Source: CAYJAD01 sp964370305
GTDB lineage: Bacteria > Desulfobacterota > Desulfovibrionia > Desulfovibrionales > Desulfovibrionaceae
NCBI GenBank assembly: GCA_964370305.1
Contig: CAYJIU010000001.1
Location: forward strand, 1 to 64,000
Length of the DNA stretch: 64,000 nucleotides
Reading direction: 5' to 3'
Part shown: positions 1 through 8,416 of the stretch, piece after piece
Position numbering within the stretch: position 1 is the first letter of the stretch
Layout: each line of letters starts with the position of its first letter
The notes under the pieces: model-generated
The model's input: the letters and a program-made list of their open reading frames with translations, nothing else
What the model was told of the DNA's origin: nothing
The model's database searches: none
Translations under genes and position numbers: made by a program

Positions 1-108
1 AATCAATCGCTTAACGGCGCAAGTAAATTGCGCCTGCTCTTGATTTATCGGTCGTGCTGACTTTGTCAGCACTCTCAAGCCTCCGCACATATTGTACGGA
101 GGCTTTTT
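1..108 (+). repeat. Two-hairpin intergenic repeat, copy 1 (cut by window edge)
   Basis: First hairpin: GGCGCAA at 16-22 pairs with TTGCGCC at 28-34, flanked by AATCAA (1-6) and TTGATT (about 40-46). A second hairpin follows at 77-105. The same layout recurs near 738-848, 24424-24490, 27601-27710 and 47231-47278. Bases upstream of position 1 are not visible, so the full length is unknown. Confidence 0.75.
77..108 (+). terminator. Rho-independent terminator of a gene left of the window
   Basis: AAGCCTCCG (77-85) pairs perfectly with CGGAGGCTT (97-105) and a T run follows to 108, so it reads as a forward-strand terminator. It would end a forward transcript entering from outside the window and lies just beyond the stop of the reverse ridA gene. 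It also occupies the place of the second hairpin of the dispersed repeat. Confidence 0.75.
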
Positions 109-129
109 CATGTGAAATATATTTTTATA

Positions 130-573
130 TTATTTTACTGCAATAACTTCGATTTCAACCAAGGCGTCCTTGGGAATACGTGCAGCTTGCACAGTGGCGC
201 GAGCAGGGTAGTTGCCGCTAAAAAAAGTGCCATATACTTTGTTCATTTTTGCAAATTCGTTTAAGTCTTGCATAAATACTGTTACTTTAACAACTTTGCT
301 CATGCTGGAGCCTGCGGCTTCAAGCACAGTTTTAACATTTTCAAGGGATTGCTTGGTTTGGGCTTCAATGCCATTAGCCATAACACCCTTGGAGTCCATG
401 GGGAGCTGACCAGATACAAATACAAAGCCGTTGGCCACAATGCCGTGAGAGTAAGGGCCCACTGCTTTAGCAGCTTTTTCTGGAGCAACAACAGTAATTT
501 CAGCAAATGCTACGGAGGCAAAAGCTACACTTAAAAGGCACATAGCAAATAATAATCCTAGTTTTTTCAACAT
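130..573 (-). CDS. RidA family protein with an N-terminal signal peptide
   Basis: RidA proteins (YjgF/YER057c/UK114 family) are trimeric enamine/imine deaminases that clear 2-aminoacrylate in the cytoplasm. The 147-residue product has the family fold signatures: VSGQLPMD near residue 53, and ARATVQAARIPKDALVEIE near the C-terminus, which includes the conserved arginine that holds the substrate carboxylate. It carries about 24 extra N-terminal residues with two lysines, a hydrophobic stretch and an AFA-like cleavage site, so it is probably exported to the periplasm; classic RidA is about 128 residues and has no signal. A good ribosome site (GAGGG) precedes the ATG at 573. It appears monocistronic. 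Exact substrate is unknown. Family call is firm; export is inferred from the leader. Confidence 0.9.
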   Translation of the reverse strand: MLKKLGLLFAMCLLSVAFASVAFAEITVVAPEKAAKAVGPYSHGIVANGFVFVSGQLPMDSKGVMANGIEAQTKQSLENVKTVLEAAGSSMSKVVKVTVFMQDLNEFAKMNKVYGTFFSGNYPARATVQAARIPKDALVEIEVIAVK

Positions 574-663
574 GATTCCCTCGTTTTAGACAATTAAATG
601 TTAAATAACTTCATTAATACATTTACTGCATTAATGCCACCTCAGCCACCCTAATATAAGGGG

Positions 664-723
664 CCTGCACAATTATTTTTTAACTTTATTTTTGTGCTTT
701 TGCGATAAATTTATTTGTGCAGG
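664..723. repeat. CTGCACA/TGTGCAG-bounded AT-rich repeat module
   Basis: CCTGCACAA (664-672) and TTGTGCAGG (715-723) are inverted ends around an AT-rich core containing TTTTTGTGCTTTTG. A close relative lies at 24346-24422, where the same core and ends recur. In both places the module directly abuts the two-hairpin repeat. Nothing coding is seen in the 574-952 intergenic region apart from these repeats. Confidence 0.65.
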
Positions 724-737
724 ACAAAATACACAAA

Positions 738-848
738 AATCAATCATTTAACGGCGAAGCAAAGCTCCGCCTACTCTTGATTTTTGGTCGCATTGTACTT
801 ACGTCAACGCTCTAAAAGACTCAGCACAATGAATTGTGCAAAAGTCTT
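738..848 (+). repeat. Two-hairpin intergenic repeat, copy 2
   Basis: First hairpin at 753-771 (GGCG-A-AGC loop AAA then GCT-C-CGCC), bracketed by AATCAA at 738 and TTGATT near 776-781. After the shared stretch TGGTCGCATTG, a second nested hairpin follows: AAGACT (816-821) with AGTCTT (843-848) outside and GCACAAT (824-830) with ATTGTGC (833-839) inside. It lies between the divergent ridA and the small gene at 953. Confidence 0.75.
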
Positions 849-952
849 AATATATTTATAGCTAAATGAAGGCAAGCAAATTTTAAAATTTAATCCAGAA
901 TAAAGCTTTACTAACCCCGTACACATTCGGTATGCATAACCAAGAGCATAAT

Positions 953-1210
953 ATGAAAACTTACGATACCATATACCAAATAGAACATCGCGCCGACCCA
1001 CGGCGACAGATGATTTATATTAGTCCTCCATTTACAGCTATGACTGAGGACGTTAACCTTATGGGGGCTGAAATGGTCGTGGCATCGCAGGAAAGTTTAC
1101 TTGATCAAAACGTTCACGCCGACGGAGTTTTGCGTATGCATGAGCGCAACGAAGGGCGCAGACATAATCCTGAGCTAGATACTGGATCCGTTGCAAGCTA
1201 TCTAATATAA
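953..1210 (+). CDS. Small hypothetical protein
   Basis: An 85-residue hydrophilic protein I do not recognise. It begins MKTYDTIYQIEHRADPRR and has no signal peptide, membrane segment or cysteine. I chose the ATG at 953 because AAGAG lies six bases upstream; an in-frame ATG at 932 has no ribosome site in front of it. It lies just after a hairpin repeat and 46 bases before the next forward gene, so the two could be co-transcribed with the miaB run. No function is proposed. Confidence 0.6.
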   Translation: MKTYDTIYQIEHRADPRRQMIYISPPFTAMTEDVNLMGAEMVVASQESLLDQNVHADGVLRMHERNEGRRHNPELDTGSVASYLI

Positions 1211-1256
1211 TATATTAATATAATGCTTTAGCACAGTTATAATAAAAGGAGTCATG

Positions 1257-1637
1257 ATGAGTCAAGATAGTAAATTCCCAAACCGTATCCGTTATGAGTA
1301 TGAAAGTGACCCCGATTTACGGCTCAACTTCGCGCATGGGGTATGGGGAGGCATTAATCCTCAAGGTGAAATTGAACTTAATTTTTATACTGAAAGCGAT
1401 AAAATGCCCACATTTTCTGAGCGCATCATTGCCCCTGACGGCAGCCTTGGCCATGAAATGGCCCCATTTGATGATGAAGTGCGCACCATCACCCGACATG
1501 TACATTCGCGTATTGTTTTGAATTATCACACAGCAAGGGCAGTGCTAGAATGGCTTGAAGATAAAATTGATACTCTTGATATAGATGATGAAACGGCGGC
1601 CATGCTGCTTGATGATGACGAAAAGATAGAACAATAA
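1257..1637 (+). CDS. Small acidic hypothetical protein upstream of miaB
   Basis: A 126-residue soluble protein, acidic at the C-terminus (IDDETAAMLLDDDEK). It has no signal or membrane segment. The central pattern (an HGVWGG segment, then an arginine-rich HVHSRIVLNYHTARAVLEWL segment) recalls small DUF3467-type proteins, but this is a weak resemblance by eye. AAGGAG at 1246-1251 precedes two adjacent ATGs; the second (1257) has the better spacing of five bases. The stop at 1637 directly abuts the miaB ATG, which implies translational coupling. The gene is surely real; the function is unknown. Confidence 0.7.
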   Translation: MSQDSKFPNRIRYEYESDPDLRLNFAHGVWGGINPQGEIELNFYTESDKMPTFSERIIAPDGSLGHEMAPFDDEVRTITRHVHSRIVLNYHTARAVLEWLEDKIDTLDIDDETAAMLLDDDEKIEQ

Positions 1638-2990
1638 ATGCAAAAGACATATCACATTATGACCTTTGGCTGTCAGATGAATTTTAATGATTCTGATTGG
1701 CTTGGGCTTGACCTTGAAAAACGGGGATTTACCAAAGCCCCTCTGGATGCAGCCACAGTCATTATAGTTAATACTTGCTCGGTACGTGAAAAACCAGAGC
1801 AAAAAGTATATGCTACACTTAACAGGATACGCCATGAAAGCCGTAAAAATCCGCATGCTTTTGTGATTGTGGCTGGCTGTGTGGCCCAACAGTTGGGCAC
1901 AAGTTTTTTTGAGCGTTTTCCCATGGTGCGCATAGTTAGTGGTACCGATGGCCTTAAAGATGTACCCTTAGCCATAGAGCAAGTGTTAGCTGAGCCGGAA
2001 GTTAAAATTTCCCTTATTGATTTTTCAAAAAGCTATCCTGAGCGTGGTCTAGCTTTAGAAGATGGCAAAGCTCCAACAGTTGCATATGTAAATATTATGC
2101 AAGGTTGTGATAATTTTTGCGCTTATTGCATTGTACCTTATACTCGCGGTAGGCAAAAATCACGCGCCACCAAGTCCATACTTGATGAGTGCAAAGCATT
2201 GCTTGCAAACGGCACTAAGGAATTATGTTTACTTGGGCAAAATGTGAATTCCTTTGGGCAAGATGACGCTGGAGACGGCACAAGTTTTGCGGATTTACTT
2301 TATAAAATTGCAGACTTAAATGGTCTTGAGCGTTTACGGTTCATGACTCCACATCCTAAGGATTTTGCTAAAGACACCATACAAGCCTTTGCAAAGCTTG
2401 AGGTGCTCTGCCCACACATACATTTGCCCATGCAAGCTGGTTCAGACCACATACTTGCACAAATGAAGCGTCAGTATACGCGCCAAAAATTTTTGGATAT
2501 AGTTAATGAATTAAAGGCAGAACGCAAAGATATTAGTTTTTCAACAGATATTATTGTGGGTTTTCCCGGTGAAAGTGAAGATGATTTTTTGCAAACTTGC
2601 TCCTTACTTGAGCAGGTGGGCTTTAGGGCCAGTTTCTCCTTTTGCTATTCTGACCGACCAGGTACCAGTGCATCATTAATGCCGCTTAAAATACCGCAAG
2701 ATGTACAGCTAGAACGTCTTGCTAAATTACAAGCCATACAAGAAAAAGTAGGGCAAGTATGGCTTGAAAAACGCGTGGGTGAAACCTGCACAATTTTATT
2801 GGAAAATTTAAGTAAAAAAGCTACAGATGCCCCACATGGTCATGTGTGGTGGCAAGGGCGTGACCCACATGGAGTTACGGTAAACGTTGCCTTAGCACAC
2901 AATGTAGGCCAAGATGGGCTTTTAATTTCTACCAACATCATTGACGCCAAAAAGCATACTCTACTTGGCGAATACGTAGGTAATATATGA
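1638..2990 (+). CDS. miaB: tRNA-2-methylthio-N6-dimethylallyladenosine synthase
   Basis: MiaB is a radical-SAM methylthiotransferase that converts i6A37 to ms2i6A37 in tRNAs reading UNN codons. The 450-residue protein has the three-domain layout of the family. The N-terminal UPF0004 domain holds the auxiliary 4Fe-4S ligands C12, C47 and C81. The radical-SAM core has CxxxCxxC at C157, C161 and C164 in GCDNFCAYCIVPYTRGR. A C-terminal TRAM-like tail follows. The context DNFCAYCIVPYTRG favours MiaB over MtaB or RimO. The start abuts the preceding stop, and the end overlaps the next gene by four bases (ATGA), so the three genes form one transcription unit. Confidence 0.95.
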   Translation: MQKTYHIMTFGCQMNFNDSDWLGLDLEKRGFTKAPLDAATVIIVNTCSVREKPEQKVYATLNRIRHESRKNPHAFVIVAGCVAQQLGTSFFERFPMVRIVSGTDGLKDVPLAIEQVLAEPEVKISLIDFSKSYPERGLALEDGKAPTVAYVNIMQGCDNFCAYCIVPYTRGRQKSRATKSILDECKALLANGTKELCLLGQNVNSFGQDDAGDGTSFADLLYKIADLNGLERLRFMTPHPKDFAKDTIQAFAKLEVLCPHIHLPMQAGSDHILAQMKRQYTRQKFLDIVNELKAERKDISFSTDIIVGFPGESEDDFLQTCSLLEQVGFRASFSFCYSDRPGTSASLMPLKIPQDVQLERLAKLQAIQEKVGQVWLEKRVGETCTILLENLSKKATDAPHGHVWWQGRDPHGVTVNVALAHNVGQDGLLISTNIIDAKKHTLLGEYVGNI

Positions 2991-3586
2991 TTATTATGCA
3001 AGTTGCAGGTTTAAGTATTGATAGTTCTTCTAAGGCCACAATTGTTTTGCTAAAATCTATTGAATGTAAAAAAACATTATCCATATGGGTGGGGGCTATG
3101 GAGGCCATGAGCATTTCACTGGCTTTAAGCCAACAAAATATGCCCCGTCCACTCACCCACGATTTAACATTATCCATGTTAGATGCAGTGGGCGCAAGTG
3201 TTAAGGGATTAGAAATACATAAGTTTGAGAAGGGCACATTCTACGCTGACATCCTTGTTTATAGAGAAGGCAGCGTTTATAGAATTGATTGCCGCCCCTC
3301 AGACGGCATAGCTCTAGCCTTGCGTTCTGCCAGTCTCATTGCCGTACATCCACAAGTGATACAAGTTGCACAACATGTAGAGCAAGTACAAGATGGTACG
3401 TCCTTTCAGCTATTAAAGGAAGAAGCACCAAAAATGAAGCCAGCATCCAACCTCATACCCAAAGTGGTGCACAAAGTTCAACCTATGCCCAAGCCGCATG
3501 TGCAAACAGTAACCAGCACTAAGGATGAGGAGGAGCTTGCCAAGCTACTTAAATCCATGGAGCCACTGTCCACAAGGCGCATGTAG
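2987..3586 (+). CDS. BFN-domain (DUF151) protein
   Basis: A 199-residue cytoplasmic protein whose first 130 residues match the bifunctional nuclease (BFN/DUF151) family: a beta-rich segment, then HDLTLSMLDAVGASV, then the signature CRPSDGIALALR near residue 100-112. Plant members show DNase/RNase activity; the role of bacterial ones is unclear. The C-terminal 60 residues are a low-complexity proline- and lysine-rich tail without recognisable domain. It overlaps miaB by four bases. An alternative start lies at 2996 (MQVAGL). Domain call is good; enzymatic role is not established from sequence. Confidence 0.85.
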   Translation: MIIMQVAGLSIDSSSKATIVLLKSIECKKTLSIWVGAMEAMSISLALSQQNMPRPLTHDLTLSMLDAVGASVKGLEIHKFEKGTFYADILVYREGSVYRIDCRPSDGIALALRSASLIAVHPQVIQVAQHVEQVQDGTSFQLLKEEAPKMKPASNLIPKVVHKVQPMPKPHVQTVTSTKDEEELAKLLKSMEPLSTRRM

Positions 3587-3591
3587 GGAAA

Positions 3592-4380
3592 TTAATAATT
3601 ATTTTGCTGCAATAACTCTTGCATACGGGCATGAGCATGAGATGGCTCCATACCTTGTTTTTTAGCAATGCTATCAAGATTTTCCACCGCATCACAAGGG
3701 CGGATGTAAAGTGGTTCAATATCATTACTATGATATTCTGCTTGCGTTGCCAGCTGCCATAAAGCTTTGGCTGAGGGATTTTGATGCTTAATGGTGAATA
3801 TATTCTGAGTTAATGCCGGAGTAATGGCATCCAGATTGCGCTCAAGGCCGCTACCAAGCACTAATGAATTGCTTGGCAAGGTCTGCAAGTCTTTGATTGC
3901 ATCCTCAAGTGTGCATAATGTTGCAGCGTGAAGTGGTTTTGGTGTGGATTCTTGGCTAAAATGTTGACAATGCACCATATTACGGCGTGCATGGGTTAAA
4001 ACTAAAATTTGCCCTTTATTATCCTCAATTATACCCGATATATTTTGAGCCAGCATATATCCGTCAAGGGCTAAGGCTTGTAAAAAGTCAATACTAGCAT
4101 TTTGAGCGTGAGTTACGCGCCTTATGGCAGCCACCGTACCTAACACCAAACGAATACCCGTAAAGCTACCAGGCCCATGCACACAAGCCCAGCGTTGTAC
4201 ATCGCTGGGCTTATATTTTATTGTGGAAAACAGGGCTGACAGTGAAGGAGTTAATACTTCTGCACCTTTAATAGAGCCCTTAGCCGAGGTAGTCCAATGC
4301 TGAGCGCATATAATGCCCTCGGCTGAGCCTAATATAATATTCAGCTCTCCTTCAGCAGCATTTAAGACACAAGTAAGCAC
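3592..4380 (-). CDS. tsaB: tRNA threonylcarbamoyladenosine biosynthesis protein TsaB
   Basis: TsaB partners TsaD and TsaE to add the threonylcarbamoyl group to A37 of ANN-decoding tRNAs. The 262-residue protein has the family signature GPGSFTGIR at about residue 70, in an ASKHA-type fold. The C-terminal half is divergent, as is usual for TsaB, and is somewhat longer than the E. coli protein (231 residues). It is the last gene of the reverse pyrH-frr-uppS-cdsA-dxr-rseP operon and overlaps rseP by one base. It converges on the miaB run with only five bases between stops. Confidence 0.9.
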   Translation of the reverse strand: MLTCVLNAAEGELNIILGSAEGIICAQHWTTSAKGSIKGAEVLTPSLSALFSTIKYKPSDVQRWACVHGPGSFTGIRLVLGTVAAIRRVTHAQNASIDFLQALALDGYMLAQNISGIIEDNKGQILVLTHARRNMVHCQHFSQESTPKPLHAATLCTLEDAIKDLQTLPSNSLVLGSGLERNLDAITPALTQNIFTIKHQNPSAKALWQLATQAEYHSNDIEPLYIRPCDAVENLDSIAKKQGMEPSHAHARMQELLQQNNY

Positions 4381-5453
4381 TAGCCACCCTTAAAAATACG
4401 TAAAATGTCATTATAAGTGGCAAAAATCATCAATCCAATGAGCAAGAAAAATCCCACCTGACTGCTCACAGCTCGTACCTGGGTAGGGACGGGGCGGCGA
4501 AAAATCATTTCCAACAAAAAGAATACAATATGCCCACCATCCAAGGCTGGAATGGGCAAAAGGTTTAATATTCCCAAGTTAATGCTAATAAGTGCAGCGA
4601 TGGCTAAAACACTACCAAGACCTTCTGCGGCCTGTTGCCCAACCACTTGCGCAATCATAATGGGGCCGCCCACTTGATCCATTGGCACAACACGTTGAAA
4701 TAATTTTACAAAGCCAGTCCAAGTGAGTTCAAGCATATCCCAAGTGCGTTGTGCTCCAACGCCGAAGGAGTCAAAAAAACCAATCTCTTTATGGGCAGTT
4801 TCACCTGAAGCTCTAACCCCCATTACCCAAGTTTTTTTATCTTCACCAAAAATATTTTTTTGCATGGAAGATTTAGCACTTACAGTAATTTCTTTCACAA
4901 CTCCTGCGCGATCTACACGCACGTTCATAGGGTTACCTTGGCTTGCATCAATGGCTTTTGCCATGTTGACCCAATCTTCAATGGGCTTGTCATCCACACT
5001 TAAAACGATATCGCCCGCCATGATGCCAGCGGCGGCGGCAGGGCTGTTTTCTTGTACGGCACCAATAGACGGCATAAGGTATGCTTGGCCATAACCATAG
5101 GCAAGACCAACACATAAAACCCAAGCCAACACAATATTAAATATTGGCCCAGCTAAAACCACCAATAAACGCTGCCAAGCCGGACGAAGTGAGAAATATT
5201 CCTTACGCTCAAAGCCTTCTGGCGTGTCACTTTCGTCATCTTCACCCACCAAGGCGCAATAGCCCCCAAGGGGAATGGCAGAAAGGCAATACTCAGTCTT
5301 GCCTATGGTGCGCTTCCAAATTTTTGGGCCAAAGCCTAGTGAAAATGTGGTCACACCCATGCCAAAAGCACGGGCTACTAAAAAGTGACCAAGTTCATGA
5401 AAGAAAATAAGTCCACCAAGGACAAGAAGAACAGATATTATACTTATAATCAC
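4380..5453 (-). CDS. rseP: Site-2 intramembrane zinc protease RseP
   Basis: RseP cleaves membrane-embedded regulators such as anti-sigma factors, and also leftover signal peptides. The 357-residue protein shows the catalytic zinc motif HELGH at residues 19-23 in the first membrane helix. It has one PDZ-like domain around residues 125-210 (GDIVLSVDDKPIEDW) and the second catalytic motif NLLPIPALDGGH near residue 300. Terminal helices complete the usual four. One PDZ rather than the two of E. coli RseP is common outside the gamma-proteobacteria. It overlaps dxr by four bases and tsaB by one. Confidence 0.95.
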   Translation of the reverse strand: MIISIISVLLVLGGLIFFHELGHFLVARAFGMGVTTFSLGFGPKIWKRTIGKTEYCLSAIPLGGYCALVGEDDESDTPEGFERKEYFSLRPAWQRLLVVLAGPIFNIVLAWVLCVGLAYGYGQAYLMPSIGAVQENSPAAAAGIMAGDIVLSVDDKPIEDWVNMAKAIDASQGNPMNVRVDRAGVVKEITVSAKSSMQKNIFGEDKKTWVMGVRASGETAHKEIGFFDSFGVGAQRTWDMLELTWTGFVKLFQRVVPMDQVGGPIMIAQVVGQQAAEGLGSVLAIAALISINLGILNLLPIPALDGGHIVFFLLEMIFRRPVPTQVRAVSSQVGFFLLIGLMIFATYNDILRIFKGG

Positions 5454-6751
5454 AAATTTTCCTCTACGCCAACTAAGGTATATACCTTGCTGCGAGCTAC
5501 GGCATCCAATTCAAAAATCGCACTCACAGCAAGTGCCGTCTGCGTATGAAGACTATCATTTACCGACGCATGCGACAAACTGAAAGGACTGCCAATATTA
5601 GCCTTATGGCCATTCATTACTACTTCTATCAAAGGGGCAATATCTACAAAGGATATGCGCCCATCTAAAAACAAACTAACTGCCGCTTCATTAGCTGCAT
5701 TTAAGACAATACATTGCCCGCCACGCTCACGCATGGCCCGCATGGCTAAATCAAGGCATGGGAAAGAATGTATATCCGGTTTTAAAAAGGTCAAGTTCCC
5801 TTGAGCAATAAGGTCTAATTCCTTAACCCCCACATTAAATACTTGAGGCCATAAAAGGCAGTGCCCAATGGGCGTGCGCATATCAGCACAGCCAAGATGA
5901 GCTGTAAAAGAATTATCTACAAACTCAACCAAGGAATGTAAAATAGATTGGGGATGTACCACCACTTGCAAAAAATCATCATTCACACCAAAAAGGTGCA
6001 TGGCTTCAATAAGCTCAAGGCCTTTATTCATAAGAGTTGCGGAGTCGATGGTTATTTTAGAACCCATGGCCCAAGTAGGGTGTTCAAGGGCTTGTTTGCT
6101 AGTTACACTTTGTAGGGCATCAAGACTATAACCAAGAAAAGCTCCACCTGAAGCTGTTAGAATAATACGCTTTACATGCTGTTCAGCACGTCCGGCAAGG
6201 AGCTGAAAAATGGCATTATGCTCTGAGTCCACAGGTAGGATACTAGCACCACTGTGCCGACAAATTTTGCGGATTAAATCTCCAGCAAGCACTAATGATT
6301 CTTTGTTAGCAAGGCAAATGACTTTACCACTAAGGGCTGCGGCAATGGTTCCGCGCAAGCCAGCGGCACCTACTTGGGCCGAGAGCACGGTATTTGCTTC
6401 ATCAAGCGATGCAAGATGAGTATAGCCTTCGGTGCCATAGGATATTTCTGGCTTATAGTCTCTGGGTAATAATTTATGCAAAACATCACGTGAAGCAACG
6501 TCGTATACAGCAAGATAGCGAGGCTTAAAGCGTGTGGCTTGCTCTGCAAGCAAGGTCACATTGCGTGCCCCTGCAAGTGCTACAACATCAAAATGGCCGG
6601 GATGAAGCCCGATAATACGTAAGGCATTACTCCCAATGGAGCCAGTGCTCCCAAGAATAACTATTTTACGTTTTTCGCGCACCCATTGTTCCGAGGGGGG
6701 AGCGGAGATATAGTTGATTTTTCCTAGCTGTGTAGGCCAATTACAGGTCAT
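5450..6751 (-). CDS. dxr: 1-deoxy-D-xylulose 5-phosphate reductoisomerase
   Basis: Dxr (IspC) makes 2-C-methyl-D-erythritol 4-phosphate, the first committed step of the MEP pathway, using NADPH. The NADPH site LGSTGSIGSNAL lies near residues 33-44. Catalytic-site signatures VDSEHNAIFQ and ASGGAF follow, then MNKGLELIEA and the C-terminal helical domain with LNAANEAAV. At 433 residues it is some 30 longer than the E. coli protein because of an N-terminal extension; no internal ATG lies between residue 1 and the NADPH motif, so the extension is probably real. It sits 14 bases after cdsA and overlaps rseP. Confidence 0.95.
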   Translation of the reverse strand: MTCNWPTQLGKINYISAPPSEQWVREKRKIVILGSTGSIGSNALRIIGLHPGHFDVVALAGARNVTLLAEQATRFKPRYLAVYDVASRDVLHKLLPRDYKPEISYGTEGYTHLASLDEANTVLSAQVGAAGLRGTIAAALSGKVICLANKESLVLAGDLIRKICRHSGASILPVDSEHNAIFQLLAGRAEQHVKRIILTASGGAFLGYSLDALQSVTSKQALEHPTWAMGSKITIDSATLMNKGLELIEAMHLFGVNDDFLQVVVHPQSILHSLVEFVDNSFTAHLGCADMRTPIGHCLLWPQVFNVGVKELDLIAQGNLTFLKPDIHSFPCLDLAMRAMRERGGQCIVLNAANEAAVSLFLDGRISFVDIAPLIEVVMNGHKANIGSPFSLSHASVNDSLHTQTALAVSAIFELDAVARSKVYTLVGVEENL

Positions 6752-6765
6752 AAAATTACCAAATA

Positions 6766-7575
6766 CTAAAAGAATTTATACCATTGGTCCACAACAGCAA
6801 AAACGGGCATAGTAAAAAGTACACTGTCAAGTCGATCAAGGCATCCCCCATGCCCGGGGAGAAGTTTACTAGAGTCTTTAACATCTACGGCGCGCTTTAA
6901 GGCAGATTCAAAAAGGTCTCCAAGCTGAGCAAAGGCGTTTAACAATACCCCAAGCAAAGCAAAGGCCCACCAAGGAGCAACACCTAGCAAAAGCCCTAAA
7001 ATAACACAAGTAAGCACACATCCTATTAAGGAACCTAGTGAACCTTCAGAGCTTTTATTGGGGCTTACCCTAGGCCAAAGTTTATGGTGTCCATAACGTG
7101 AACCTACAAAGTAAGCACAAACGTCAGAGGCTATAACTGCACAAATTACAAATAAAAGTTTAGTAGAAGTTAAATATACTGTGGGCAATAATAATAATGG
7201 CACATAGGCAAGGCCCACCATAAATATACTACCGGGTGCAAAGTCATCCTCTTCATCAACAACATCTATGCGAAATAAAAAACTTAAAGCCGTTAAAATA
7301 AAGCCGGCTCCTAAAAATACTAGGGCGTCGTGGGTGCGATCCATCCAAGTAAGGCAAAGCATACCCCAGCCAAGTAATACGCCGCAAATTCGAGTGCGTA
7401 TACGTCCGGCCTTACCCCAAAAAAGAGAGTAAAACTCCCACAAGGATATAGCACTAACTACAAGTACGACCGCAAGTAAAAAGACTCCGCGAAACCACAG
7501 AGCAGCCCCAACAATGCTTGCAAAAACAATGCTAGTCATAATGCGTTTACCACAATCAGGGAAGGCAGTTGTCAC
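6766..7575 (-). CDS. cdsA: Phosphatidate cytidylyltransferase
   Basis: CdsA activates phosphatidic acid with CTP to give CDP-diacylglycerol, the branch point for membrane phospholipids. The 269-residue protein is a polytopic membrane protein with about seven to eight hydrophobic segments. The C-terminal half holds the family signature: SPNKSSEGSLGS around residue 168, then GDLFESALKRAVDVKDSS and LPGHGGCLDRLDS near residues 218-252. It overlaps the stop of uppS by one base, as is typical of this conserved operon. Confidence 0.95.
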   Translation of the reverse strand: MTTAFPDCGKRIMTSIVFASIVGAALWFRGVFLLAVVLVVSAISLWEFYSLFWGKAGRIRTRICGVLLGWGMLCLTWMDRTHDALVFLGAGFILTALSFLFRIDVVDEEDDFAPGSIFMVGLAYVPLLLLPTVYLTSTKLLFVICAVIASDVCAYFVGSRYGHHKLWPRVSPNKSSEGSLGSLIGCVLTCVILGLLLGVAPWWAFALLGVLLNAFAQLGDLFESALKRAVDVKDSSKLLPGHGGCLDRLDSVLFTMPVFAVVDQWYKFF

Positions 7576-8291
7576 TAAAGTTGCTCCTGTGTTTTGCCAA
7601 AACGACGGCTACGGCTAGCGTAACTTTGTAATGCCAAGTGTAGATGCTCAGGGCCAAAATCAGGCCATAATGCATCACAAAAATAAAATTCACTATACGC
7701 ACTTTGAAAAAGTAAATAATTACTTATGCGTATCTCTCCACTAGTGCGTATAACAAGGTCTGGGTCTGGCATATCCTTGGTATATAAGTATTTACGAAAC
7801 TCATTCTCATCCACATTGTTGGCTGCTATGCCCTCAGCCATCATGAGCCGTACAGCACGTAAAATTTCATGCCGTCCGCCATAATTCAAAGCTAAATTCA
7901 GTTGCATTTGCGTAGGGTTATCATGACTTGGTGCCGTACGTTTTATGCCATGCATAAGAGCTGTGCGCGCAGCCAAAGGCAAGGCGTCAATGTCACCTAA
8001 CACGTTAAGACTAATGCCTTTTTCAATCATTAAAGGCACTTCTTTACCCAAAAATTCTACCAAAAGGGAAAATAATGTGCTTATTTCATCCTTAGGCCGT
8101 TGCCAATTTTCTTGTGAAAATGTGTACAGAGTGAGGTGTTCTATGCCAAGCTTGCGACATTCAGTCACAATCTTACGCACAGCATCAGCTCCAGCCCTAT
8201 GACCATCGGTACGCAAAAGCCCGCGCTGTTGCGCCCAACGTCCATTACCATCCATGATAATGGCAATGTGCCTTGGTAGTTTTTCAGTCAT
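7575..8291 (-). CDS. uppS: Isoprenyl transferase (undecaprenyl diphosphate synthase)
   Basis: UppS adds isopentenyl units in cis to farnesyl diphosphate to make undecaprenyl diphosphate, the lipid carrier for peptidoglycan and other surface glycans. The 238-residue protein has the catalytic signature IAIIMDGNGRWA at residues 9-20, with the catalytic aspartate in MDGNG. It also has the C-terminal signature DLVIRTSGEIRISNYLLFQ. Length is normal for the family. A 189-base gap separates it from frr upstream; it overlaps cdsA downstream. Confidence 0.95.
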   Translation of the reverse strand: MTEKLPRHIAIIMDGNGRWAQQRGLLRTDGHRAGADAVRKIVTECRKLGIEHLTLYTFSQENWQRPKDEISTLFSLLVEFLGKEVPLMIEKGISLNVLGDIDALPLAARTALMHGIKRTAPSHDNPTQMQLNLALNYGGRHEILRAVRLMMAEGIAANNVDENEFRKYLYTKDMPDPDLVIRTSGEIRISNYLLFQSAYSEFYFCDALWPDFGPEHLHLALQSYASRSRRFGKTQEQL

Positions 8292-8416
8292 ATATTATTT
8301 CAATAGTTAATATTAAAAAAATACTAATTCTTTGCACATAAATCTCAAAAACACAAAGTCAAGCAATGCGTTTAGAAGGCAATGCAAGAAAAATTAGCTT
8401 TTTAAGATAAATGAAA

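Noticed and set aside
804..1001. Reverse open frame of 65 codons over the repeat and the start of the small forward gene
   Set aside because: It covers a hairpin repeat, has no ribosome site and overlaps a better forward gene.
1219..1243. TATAAT near 1238 as a promoter for the gene at 1257
   Set aside because: It would start transcription inside or after the ribosome site, and no -35 is placed correctly.
4723..5094. Forward open frame of 123 codons
   Set aside because: It lies wholly inside rseP on the other strand, and rseP has clear catalytic motifs.
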